From assembly GCA_930367215.1 (NCBI GenBank), contig OV884056.1, forward strand, positions 235,901,127 through 235,965,126: DNA of 64,000 nt, read 5' to 3'. Positions 44,675 through 55,445 of the stretch are shown here, piece by piece. The position numbers and the translations under genes were made by a program. The notes under the pieces were generated by a model. That model did no database searches, had not been told where the DNA came from, and saw only the letters and a list, made by a program, of their open reading frames with translations. Position 1 is the first letter of the stretch; every line of letters begins with the position of its first letter. The DNA comes from Pollenia angustigena (taxonomy: Eukaryota; Arthropoda; Insecta; Diptera; Polleniidae).

Positions 44675-45944
44675 TACACGCAAAGAATAAACATGGTTGT
44701 GGTAAACATATTCTAAGAGCAACATATTATGATAAGATTCATGATTGCAGTCACCATATTAAGATTATTATTGAATCATAGTATGACTAAATATACTCGT
44801 AATATTACAACATAATATTTTTCCCTTAATCATATTGTTATTTTGTTAATCATACTAAGTTAAGAGGTAATCAAATTATTGTCATGCTAATCATAATAAG
44901 TTAAGAATTAATCATATTATTGTCATGTTAATCATAATAAGTTAAGAAGTAGTCATATTATCATCATGTTAATCATAATAAATTTAGAAGCAATCATATT
45001 ATGATACAGCGCCTTTCATAGCTGTCATAAAAATACAAAATAAATTAAAATTTTTTTGAATCGATTTTTATTTTGTCGCTTTTTACAATATTTTTTAATG
45101 TAAATCAAATAGCGGAGTTCAATATATAGGCTATGGTTTTCATGGGCAACCACGTATGCCCATTTTACCGATTTTGAGATGTTCATGCTATATTGCCTAC
45201 TTTTGAACGCTCTTTACATGTTTCATAAAATTTTTGAAAAACGATGGATCAATTCCGATTTTTTAACGTAATGACAAAGTTTAAAAAGTGCAATACCTAG
45301 CCCATTTGATCTTGAGTGGTTTTTTGGATTTCCTGAAACATTTGTTTTAAGACATACGCCGTTGCCCATGAAAACCACAGAAATATCGTAACACTTTTAT
45401 AAAATATAACGAAATCTCTGTGTGTTTTGTTGTTTGATTTTACAAAAAAACTACAATACGAATGAACTCTGCTAGTATTTTAATTTTTTAATTTCTTTGA
45501 ACTTATTTTTTTTTATTGGAATTTATCTTTAAATAGTTTAACCGCTCACATATAAAATAAACGACACAACTGATTCAAAATTATTTTACAAATGGCGCTA
45601 ACATGATATTATTAGAGTAAAAATAGTTTGATTGCATCTTAGACATAATATGATTAATGTATAGAAAGTTATCATATTATGGCTATTACATATCATGATA
45701 TGATTGTGAGTAATATTCTATGTTTTGAAAGTTATCATAATTTAGTTGTTAGAAAAATAATTATTTTTCGGTCAACAATACTAAAATTTATAATTGCGAT
45801 AAACATTGATATGTTTACACTAACACTAACTATTGTTGGTATTAAATAAAAATAACAATTATTTGTGTACGACAACAATATATTGTTACATTAAACATAG
45901 TGGTGTTGCCGTAACAATGCCCAACCATATTTTTTCTCTGCGTG
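44675..45944. mobile_element. element D copy 2 (ACACGCAAAGAA ends), 1.27 kb
   Basis: ACACGCAAAGAATAAACATGG and the complement of the right end (ACACGCAGAGAAAAAATATGG) are inverted. Both arms hold AATCATATTATTGTCAT / ATCATAATATGA-type repeats; 44815-45005 contains about four copies of a 40-bp unit (TTAATCATAATAAGTTAAGA). A nested palindrome lies at 45129-45383. Confidence 0.78.
45129..45383. mobile_element. nested palindrome with ATGGTTTTCATGGGCAAC ends
   Basis: GGTTTTCATGGGCAAC (45133) and GTTGCCCATGAAAACC (to 45378) are inverted. Inserted in element D copy 2. Confidence 0.65.
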
Positions 45945-46466
45945 TACACGTCTCTGTTTCGCTTTTGTTGTATTCCCCCTTTTTTGTTTACAGAAGATAT
46001 GATTTTCGTAATCATTCTATTTTGAAAATTCGATGTATTTTACTAAATAATTTAACAAATAGAATTCGGGAATTTTTGCTTCTTATTTAACTTTGTAAAC
46101 ATGAAAATAATTCAGGTTTTTCTTCTTATAGTGTTGTTTTTCTACACAAAACAATCAAACAGCTTTTTACCCTTTTTTGTAGTGTTGTTGTTGCGTCTAC
46201 AACAAACTTTTACAAACACACGCGAATGCAGTCATATAGAATATTGAAAGGCATGACCAACGAAAAGTTCACATTTTAATTTACTTGGTTTAAGAATTTC
46301 ATACTTATTTTAAGAAATTCCGAGATTGGTTACGAAAGAAATCCCATTATGGATTATTTAAAGTTCGTACTTCATTTTTAAGCGACTCGTACTTAAAGTA
46401 AGTGAAAAAAAAATAAATTTAAGCATGAGTTTTTTATTTCTCTGTACATAACTCAACGTTAAACAT

Positions 46467-46866
46467 CCCAGCTGGAAAAAGAAGGAGTACGGATGCCTTC
46501 TAGAATGCCACTGTATTCCTTCTTTTAGATTAAAAAGGCCTGCTCGTTCCATTCCATACTCATATCTTTTTACACACGTTGTCATTGCGGAGTAGGCCTT
46601 TCGCTCTCGCTTCTTTAGCAGGTACATAAGATTCGTTAGCAGGTACATAAAAATAGTAACGAGATAAAAAAAATTAATTTGCTTATGCTTTTGCAAAAAC
46701 AATACATAAAGTGTTACTCCTTCTCTACTCCCTTCTTATGCAAGCGAATGTAAAATGTGGCCTTCTTTAAAAGTTAGATGAGAATAGTAATTGAATCCAA
46801 AAGAACTTTTAAGCAGGCCTTTAAAAAGGCCTGAAGTAAGAAGGTCTTCTGAATTTTCCCTCTGGG
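46467..46866. mobile_element. element Q copy 2 (CCCAGCTGGAAAAAG ends)
   Basis: CCCAGCTGGAAAAAGAAGGAG and the complement of the right end (CCCAGAGGGAAAATTCAGAA). Contains the same AAAGGCCTGAAGTAAGAAGG and TAAAAAGGCCTGCTCGTTCC modules as copy 1 at 32141-32866. Confidence 0.82.
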
Positions 46867-47012
46867 ATATTTTTAACTTGGAATTTTTTAGTTATGTGAT
46901 ATTAATTTGTTGTTTAAATATTGCATTACACAAATTAAATTCCTAACTGAGCGGCATTCTCAAATGTATTATTTTAAGTACCTTTTACCTCTAGGTTCAA
47001 TACTCTTTAATC

Positions 47013-48083
47013 ATACCCACACCACAATAGTGGAGAGGGTATTATGCATTTGTGCTGATGTGTGTAACGCCTTAAAATATTGGTCCTAGACCCACCTTAA
47101 AGTATACCGATCGACACAGAATCACTTTCTGAGTCGAACTAACGATGTCCGTCCGGCTGGCTGGCTGGCTGTCCATGTAACCTTGTGCGCAAGGTAATTT
47201 TGGAGATAATTTGATAAAATTTGGGACAAAATTTGGCTCAAGGACAAAGCCTATTGAAAATGGGCCGAATGGACCACGAGGGAAGATAGGGGAAAATTTC
47301 TGCCTCTTAGAAACTATCAAACCGATTTGAATGAAATTTAAATCATAGATAGAAATACATTTATATGGTCTCATAAGCTATGCAGTTTTTCAAAAATAGG
47401 GCCACAAGGGGAGTTAAGGGCAATTTCTGCCTTTTACAAACTTTCAAACCGATTTTAATGAAGTTTATAAACATAGATAAATCTATTTGTATATGGACAT
47501 AGAAGCATGATGTGTTTTCTAATACTGTGGTGTAGGCTATCATATGGTCGGGCATGACCGACTATACTTTCTTACTTGTTTTTCTTTAACTTATTATTTC
47601 ATATAAATATTTGAAGTAATTTAACATATTTAGATTTTATTGTTGTTTTTTTGGGACAAAGGTTCTTATTGGCCCAAGGACAAAGCCTATTGAAAATGGG
47701 CCGAATGGACCACTAGGGAAGATAGGGGAAATTTTCTGCCTCCTAGAAACTATCAAACCGATTTTAATGAAATTTAAATCATAGATAGAAAAATATTTAT
47801 ATGGTCTCATAAGCTATGCAGTTTTTCAAAAGAGGGCCACAAGGGGAGGTAAGGGCAATTTCTGCCTTTTACAAACTTTCAAACCGATTTTAATGAAGTT
47901 TATAAACATAGATAAATCTATTTTTATATGGACATAGAAGCATGATGTGTTTTCTAATACTGTGGTGTAGGGTATCATATGGTTGGGCATGACCGACTAT
48001 ACTTTCTTACTTGTTTTTCTTTAACTTATTAGTTCATATAAATATTTGAAGTAATTTGACATATTGAGATTTTATTGTTACGA
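47013..48083 (+). mobile_element. dispersed repeat ending CTTTCTTACTTG, copy 2 with tandem partial duplication
   Basis: CACACCACAATAGTGGAGAG, then CCGATCGACACAGAATCAC, GTCCGTCCGGCTGGCTGGC and the end TATACTTTCTTACTTGTTTT (47583). The segment starting near 47226 is repeated from about 47662, including 60 bp of flank beyond the element end (CTTTAACTTATTATTTCATA); the period is 436 bp. Open frames on the minus strand here are not genes. Confidence 0.8.
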
Positions 48084-48339
48084 GTATTTTTAATAACAAT
48101 AAATGTAAGAGCTATCGAAATGGAAAATCGATATTTCGAATTTGAAAAAACCACTTAAATTTTAATTTGTATGCTGCTTTGAGGTTTTGACGCTGCTGTT
48201 CTAGTTTCTCTCAAACCACAGCAAACATTTGCTGGTTAAAAAATTAAAAGCAAAGCGTGTTTTAGCGAAAATTGAACTTTGAAACACGCGCAAAAAAAAT
48301 AATCGTTTTGTTACAAAAAGTTATATTAAGTGCAATTAT

Positions 48340-48538
48340 CAGGCCATTCTCTTACAATCTCACGATTTTAAATCGCAAAACGCCAGATTTTTTTAAAAAT
48401 GTACTGTAACTCGTGCGTTTTGCTTGCGATCTGCCAAAATTCCTCAAAATATTTTAGTTCGTTTAAAGAACACCTATTATGCGGTTTCAAATCAGAATCG
48501 CAAATGTTCAGTGATTTGCGATTGTCAGAACATGCCCG
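48340..48538. mobile_element. MITE related to 9061-9270
   Basis: CAGGCCATTCTCTTACAATC and GATTGTCAGAACATGCCCG are imperfect inverted repeats; AAATCGCAAAACG / GCGTTTTGC and ATTTGCGATT boxes lie within. Confidence 0.55.
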
Positions 48539-50115
48539 ATAAACATTTGGGTAATGATTGATGATGATATACAGGCACATACATATATGTATAAAGGTAA
48601 CGCAAGACAAAGCGGCTATTTGGTTTTTTTTTTTTTTTTTTTTAATAAATGTTTGTTTAGATCTACGTTTGTTTTTTTCGCTTTTGAGTTTTTTAAACTG
48701 AAATTTGACAAAAAAAAAACTTTAACCTAAATGTTTTAACAAACACCATTTGTCTTAATTTTTATAGTGAAAGCGTTATTGTTAACAACAAAATAATAAT
48801 ATATTCTGCTTATGAAAGCTTTTTTATTGTTTACCAATGCAAAAAGATTATTTGTAAATCATATGGAAAAACATTTAACGGATTGGCATCAAATTGAAGT
48901 TCTTTAAAACTCTTAAAAAATTTATTTTATGTTTCTTAAACTTGTTATTTTTGTTAATCCAAATTTTTAATATTTTTTTTTTACTTTTTTTAAATTATTT
49001 ACAAAATCCTCGGCATAAGTTTTTGAGTTTATAAATCACGTTTTTTAAAAATTAGCAAAGCTTCTAGATCAGGGCCCTGTTTCCTACAAATACAAGTTAC
49101 AAATCTACAAATAAAATATATTTGAAACATGTGAAATGTTATTGAACAATAGAATGGTCGGTCGACTTAGCAATCAATTTTTCGATAGCTTTTGGTATGA
49201 GGAAAAAAGTCCCACTACGACACATTAATAAAACAATTTTCGAGGAGCCCAAATTTCAGATTTTTTTTTTAGTTAAAAAAATCGTCTGATATAATTTTTT
49301 TTTTTTTTATTATTAATATCCAAGGTAAACTTATACGCAAAATAGATTGAGAGTTTTTCCAAAAAAAAAAAAAAAAAAAAAAATAATTTTTTAGGCAAAA
49401 AGAGATCAAACTTTAATGGAAGTTTTATTCACAATAGGAAGAATTTAAGCTGTCTCGCTTACAAATTTTTCCTTTTCAGCGCCGCCTAATGTACAAGCAT
49501 ATAAAAGATTTAAAGTTGTCTTATTTTGGAGACTGAATGTAATCGTCACTTTTTAGAAAATAAAAACCAGAAAATCGGCACTTTGCTAATTTCTAAACAA
49601 AAAATCGTTGAATCTGCCATCTGTGGTCATCAGCGAAGTCAACTTAGTGCTTTTGACACTAATTACAGTGCTTTTTGACGGCTCAAAATGCGAAATTTTG
49701 AACTTTGGGGCTAAACTAAGAAAAAGCATTAATTTTCAAAATATAGAAAACCTTTAAAAATATTAAATACTGCGAGTGAAAAAATAAACAAAGAAAATAC
49801 CTTTTTTGGGTAGAAGTCAAAGAATTTAAGGATTCAGTTGGAGAAAATTTATTTAAAAATTTTAATTTATATAAGTCCAAAATCAGAGACAGACTACATA
49901 TAGGTATCTGAACTCTGTTAATACGATTCTTTGATGATTAAAAACGGACTTCGTCGCCGTAATTTATGATGTGCCCCTTATATTTTTTACCTTCCGGTTT
50001 CTGCAGAAAAATTTCGTCAAAAGAACATTGAAAAGATTTTAAAGAAGCAAAAACCCTACATTGAAAAATAATCTAAATTTTGGCAAAAAAAAAAAAAAAA
50101 AATTTGAATATAAAA
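48539..50115. other. homopolymer-rich intron DNA, no gene
   Basis: Poly-A/T runs at 48628-48645, 49290-49310, 49361-49383 and 50084-50101. ATCGTTGAATCTGCCATCTG (49604) resembles hAT-type element ends but no partner was found. Confidence 0.45.
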
Positions 50116-50998
50116 ACAAGTAAGAAAGTATAATCGGTCAAGCCCGACCATATGATACCCTACACCCCAGTATTTAAAAACACATCATGCTTATGTGTCC
50201 ATATTAATATGGATTTATCTGTGTTTATTTACTTAATTTAAATCGGTTTGAAAGCTTGTGAGGGGCAGAAACTGTCCCCTACCTCCCCTTGTGGTCCTAT
50301 TTCTGAAAAACTTTATAGCTTATGGTTCCATATAGATATGGATCTATCTATGTTTCAAATTTCATTAAAATCTGTTTGAGAGGCAGAAATTGCCACTATC
50401 TCCCCTCGTGGTCCTATTTTTTAAAAAATGCATAACTTTTGTGTCCAGATAGATATGGATATGGTCATTAAAATCGGCTTAATAGTTTCTGAGATGAAGA
50501 AATTTCCCCCTATCTTCCCTCGTAGTCCCACGATTCGGCTTGGTCTTTGTGCCAATAAGAACCTATGTCCCAAATTTAATCAAATTATCTCCAAAATTGT
50601 GACCTGTACTTTGCGCACAAGGTTACATGGACAGGCAGTCAATTTTAGAGATAATTTTATAAAATTTGGGTCATAGGTTCTTATTGGCACAAGGACCAAG
50701 CCTATTAAAAATGGGCCAAGTCGTAGGACCAGGCAGATAGGGGGAAGTTTCTTCCTCTCAGAAACTATCAAACCGATTTTAATGAAATTTAAAACATAGA
50801 TAGATCCATATCTATAGGCACATTAGCTATACAGTTTTAAAATAATAGGACCACAAGGGGGGGCAGGGGGCAATTTCTGCCTCTCACAAACTTCCAAACC
50901 GATTTTCATGATGTTTATAAACATAGATAAATCCATATTTACTGTGGTGTAGGGTATCATATGGTCGGGCTTGACCGACTATACTTTCTTACTTGTTA
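50116..50998. mobile_element. head-to-head pair of the CTTTCTTACTTG dispersed repeat
   Basis: ACAAGTAAGAAAGTATAATC (50116) opens an inverted copy running to about 50640; a direct copy then ends ACTATACTTTCTTACTTGT at 50998. Both copies share AATTT-GGTCATAGGTTCTTA, GGGGGAA-TTTCTTCCTCTCA and GATAGATCCATATC modules. The result is a 0.9-kb imperfect palindrome. Confidence 0.82.
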
Positions 50999-51057
50999 TT
51001 TCCTTGTTTTTATCTTTAAGATTCACTTTTTTATTTTATAAAATTTAAATACATAAG

Positions 51058-51282
51058 CAAGGCGAATTTATTACAGGTGGTCTTAAAAGCCCTGCTGATA
51101 TTAGCTAAAATCACTATTGGATGTCAAAATTTTGTTTATTCTCTTTTATTATCTTTGTTTCTGTTTTGTTTTATTTCTGTTTTTGACATTGTACAATGAT
51201 TTTACAAAAACAAATTGCTTTTGGTTTTTGTACGAGTTGTACTTGTTGTAGTACCGAGATTACCTGGGATGAATTCGCCTTG
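51058..51282. mobile_element. CAAGG-family MITE V2 with perfect 8-bp duplication
   Basis: CAAGGCGAATTTATTAC and GGATGAATTCGCCTTG ends. TACATAAG is duplicated exactly at 51050-51057 and 51283-51290. Close relative of V1 (37950-38136), with about 45 extra bp around 51135-51182. 225 bp. Confidence 0.93.
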
Positions 51283-51789
51283 TACATAAGTTTATTTTTC
51301 AAGAATTTAAATTTTTGTTGAATTTAAAATTTGAATTAATATTTTCACAAAATGTAAACAAAGCTTGACATTCAGTATACACACAAAAAAATAAACAAAA
51401 AACAGATGACGGGAAAATCTCACCTTTATGAATTCGTATTGGCTCACATTATGTGTATTTGTCATGTGGAATTTCACTTTTCTACCCACATGTGATTTCA
51501 TTTGTATGTCAAAATTTTAGTTTTACATATGTTCATATTGACATAACCTATGAAAAATAAAAAAATAAATTTTCAGTAATAAATTTCTGTATTTTTTATT
51601 TTTTGTGTTTATTTACTATTATAATTTATATTTATTAAAATTTCAACAAATTTTTTCCGCCACAAACAAGTTTGTTAGTAAAAAACAGCTGATGGCACAT
51701 GCTTTGTCACTTGAAAATACAACTCGTTCTTAATGAAAAATGTCATTTGTACTGTACACAGAGAAATAACACACGATGTTATTTGTAGG

Positions 51790-52753
51790 TAGGGTAGCCA
51801 GATTTTAAATTCGGAAAACCAGTACATTGAACACAAAAAAACAGTACAATCAAGAAAAAAACAGTACATTTTTTTGACGAACAAAATTACTCCATTTGCG
51901 TTTAAAAAGCAAACACCACAAACGAAGCATTTGTCCAGGAAAACCATAACATTGCTGTGAGCCATATAAGAATGGAGAAAAGCCGAACTTAGCTTGAAAC
52001 AATTAACTCTTTGATTGTGATACATAGTACGATTTTCTTTAAACATATTCGTATTTAAAGCAATTTTCACCACACACATAGTTGCACAAATCAAATAGAA
52101 TTTGAGAAAACGTTTGTTTCCTAAATTAATTTTCCAATTTCAAAAATTTTTTTAATTATTTACGGCCAATTTTACCAAGTTCGGCTAAAATTAACTATTA
52201 CTAAAACAATATATTTTTTGACATTTATAATGATAGTAAATTATACCTGAACTTGGTGAAATTGGCCAATAATCTATAACAAAATCTGAAAATATTAAAA
52301 TAGTAAAAACAAGTTTCAATAAAATTTAAAACAAAAATTTTTGTCTGTAAAACAATCAAGTGCAATTGAAAACGATGAATATTTTCAATAAAATCATACA
52401 TAGTACATACATATGTCTTAAAAATAACAATATGAAAATATACTACTGCTGCGAGCCACTTAATATAATTTAGATTTCTACTGTGTATTAATGAGAACTT
52501 TTTTGTTTGGAACACAAAAGAATTTTTTAAGCTATGTACTGTTAAATATTAGGATATCATAAAAATGTGTTTTTAGTAGGGTTTTTCTTAATATCTTGGT
52601 TTTTTGTACACTGAACAAAAAAAAAGTACAAAAAACTGTACAAAGTGTAAAAAACAGTACATTTGCGTACTGTTTTAGGAGTTGTGCATAAAACAGTACA
52701 ATTGCAAAAAATCAGTACATGTACTGCTTAAAACAGTACGTATGGTAACCCTA
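51790..52753. mobile_element. hAT element FF with perfect 8-bp duplication and CAGTACA arrays
   Basis: TAGGGTAGCCAGATTTTAAA (left) and the complement of the right end TAGGGTTACCATACGTACTG. TTTGTAGG is duplicated exactly at 51782-51789 and 52754-52761. Both ends carry many AACAGTACA/TGTACTG boxes (51822-51870, 52610-52742), likely transposase sites. MITE H copy 2 is inserted at 52164-52267. No transposase frame. Confidence 0.92.
52164..52267. mobile_element. MITE H copy 2, intact (104 bp)
   Basis: GGCCAATTTTACCAAGTTCGG and CTGAACTTGGTGAAATTGGCC are inverted. The simplest intact copy of H; inserted in FF. Confidence 0.88.
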
Positions 52754-52836
52754 TTTGTAGGGGTTCAGATTATATGTATGTACAAATTTAACATGCAAAA
52801 AAGTGACAATCCACATGACAAATACACATAATGTGA

Positions 52837-53384
52837 ACATAGCTTTTGTGTACGCTTTTAAGATCTCAAAATAACGCATTTGAGTGATTTATTATTAATT
52901 CTGATGTAGTTTTTAAGCCAAAAAAGTTGGCATCGCTGGTGGTCATAACAACTTATTAATAATTTAGTTGCAATTACAAATGATTTGCTTTCTTTACATA
53001 TGTACAAATGTGCAATGTTTTATTTTGTTGATTGTTGTTTTTATTTAATAAATAGCCAATCACATTAATGACGTTTTTTGCATTGTCATTAACAAATGAC
53101 TTAATACAAAAAGATATGTACCTAAACTCATGTGTACGTATGTATGCATGTGCTATAAATATAAATTATCTTTAGTAAAAAATCAACTTTTTTTTTATGT
53201 GAAAAACTTTACAAAGGCCACGTAAAAAAGTAAACAAACATGTCGATAATCCACCACTAAATAAATAACTCACGTCAAACACAAAACTCACCGCAACATC
53301 TGATGTTTACCGGCATTTGTTGTAAAAATCTTTAAGAAAAAATTTGACGTTTTTCTTTTACATTATTTTGACACATGCAACAAG
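52837..53384. other. AT-rich intron DNA, no feature
   Basis: Nothing recognised between GG and the hAT fragment. Confidence 0.5.
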
Positions 53385-53499
53385 CAGGGTTGTCAGGCTC
53401 GACGAATTTCCGCCAAACGTGGCATTTTTAAAATCTGTTTGGCGGGAAAAATTTGTGCTTTACGATATTTAAAACGATTGGCGATTTTTTTCTATTTTC
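53385..53499. mobile_element. hAT fragment of the K family (left end)
   Basis: CAGGGTTGTCAG and TCGCC/TTTGGCG boxes (CCGCCAAACGTGGC, GTTTGGCGGG, TTGGCGATTTTTT) match the ends of element K (2700-4612). Its continuation is cut by element L; the matching right end was not found. Confidence 0.7.
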
Positions 53500-54716
53500 T
53501 AGTGTCCGCCCGAACGTTCGGTTTCGGTTACGGAGTTCAGCAAAAAATTATGTTCGGCCAAAGTTCGGTGTTCGGCGAAATTTTTACCGAACACCGAACT
53601 TTTTTATGAAATAACATATCTAGTTTAATTTCAAATTATAATTTGGCATCCTTGTTTATGAAAATAATGCGAAAACAATACAACTCTTTCTCTATGATTA
53701 TTAGAACGAAAAAATACAGCGATGACTAAATAAAATGCTTAAGTGTATAAAAATGTCTTTATGTGTAGTTTTTAGATGACAACAAAAAAAAAACGGTTAA
53801 ATTTTATTTGGACAAAAAATATTCAATTTATATTCTGCGAATGGTAAGATAATCTATTTTTGGGTGAACCACAAACCAAACTTTATAGTATACATTGTCA
53901 TCCAATTTATTTTGGATTTAAAAAAAAAAAAATTTGAGCCAGCGCTAAATGCAAATGTTGCGCCAAACAAATGTCAATATTAAACGCCACTAAAAGAAAA
54001 TACACCCCAACGAATTCAAAAAATACAATGTAAAGGTTTGAGTACTAATATGTATAACCAAATTATTTGCATAGTACGACGGAGTGGCCAAGAATGAAAA
54101 CACTTGTCTCCTGTCGTTTTGCGAAAAAAACTTCACGAAAATTTTGAACCGCGATGAATTGTAACCGTAGGAAAATGATCAAATCTAAAGCAGTGGTTAA
54201 ATTCCGAAATAGCATTTAAGTGATACGTATAGGAATATATAAATATAGTTTTAAAATTTCCGTGAGATTAAATGGTTGTTTTCAAACTTCGACCCGATCC
54301 CTGCGTGAACTTTTTTAACAATCCGAAAATATAATCATATTTTTTATTAATAACTTTTAAAGTTCTACACGACTACATTATGCCGTTTTTGATTTTCGCA
54401 AAAAGTGTGAAAAAGTGTGAAAAAGCATTAAAATTTAACTTTATTTTTTATTTTTTGTCTTAAAAAAAAGCAATTACTAATTGTTTTTTAACTATAAAAT
54501 AGTTTTGACTACTATAAAGTGCAATTTATCTTTTCATGTTGCCTTCCAAAAGTGTAAATGTAATAATTTTCCGAAATTTTATTTTGTTTTAAATAAAAAC
54601 ATCAAAAAAAGTACAATTGTTCAGATTTCTTAACAAAAAGTTCGGGTTCGGCCGAACTTGTCCAAATTTACCGAAGTTCGGGTTCGGTCTCAAAATGTGC
54701 GTTCGGTCGGACACTA
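53500..54716. mobile_element. hAT-like element L (TAGTGTCCG ends, TTCGG-rich arms)
   Basis: TAGTGTCCGCCCGAACG and CGTTCGGTCGGACACTA are inverted. The arms are packed with GTTCGG/CCGAAC boxes (53505-53605, 54640-54712). Flanks CTATTTTC (53492-53499) and ATATTTTC (54717-54724) agree at 7 of 8 bp, an old 8-bp duplication. Non-coding. Confidence 0.82.
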
Positions 54717-55445
54717 ATATTTTCTTATTACCCGTATAGTTTTTCATATAAAAACAAAACAAATATTATTTTTCTTAATTTTTTAAATGTTATATCTGAT
54801 TTATATTTAGGGAATTAAGCCTAAGAATTTGTGAAAAATGTTGAGCAACATCGCAAAGAAAATTACATTTAAAACGAAAACAAAATTTTAAAATTTTATA
54901 TTTTTATTTTATATAATTTTAGAATTTTGTTTTTGTTTTAAATATAATTTTCTATGTGATCGTTAACGTTTGAAATCGATGAACAGACTAGACTGTAAAT
55001 ACCCTTCTAGGGGAATAAAAATATCATGGGAACAAAAATTCCACTTGTTATTCTGAATGAAAGTAGAAAAACTGCCATTTCTTCCACTTCTTCATTTGTC
55101 ATTAGCAAACAACTTTTGCTTTTTTCTTCTGATTCATTAAATGCAAACAGTACAGAAATGTTTGTTTTTTGTTTGACAGTTTTTGGTTTCGACTGCAGTT
55201 TTTAAAAACCCTGATACCCTAAAGGTTTGATTTTTTTGATTTGTACAAAATTAAAAACATTTTCCAAGTGAAAGTGATGCAAAAATATGCAAAATTGTTT
55301 CAACAAGTGCAATTGTAATATAATTAAGTATTTTAATCTATAACATTTCATTAAAATTTGGGACATTTGTGTTAATATTTTCTGTCAGAAAGGTATTGAA
55401 TTCACACAGCACCAGTGCATGTAAAGAGTAATTTAAAAATATACA

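Larger units (their letters stand above)
51444..52836. mobile_element. inverted-repeat element GG (TCACATTATGTGTATTTGTC ends), interrupted
   Basis: TCACATTATGTGTATTTGTC and GACAAATACACATAATGTGA are perfect 20-bp inverted repeats, followed by ATGTGGAATTTCACTTTT / AAAAGTGACAATCCACAT. Split by hAT element FF. Confidence 0.88.

Noticed and set aside
44815..45005. Regular repeats that might suggest a CRISPR array
   Set aside because: Units are contiguous AT-rich tandem repeats inside element D with no unique spacers, in an insect-type genome.
51675..52515. 139- and 96-codon minus-strand frames
   Set aside because: They cross the ends of hAT element FF and MITE H; no conserved motifs.
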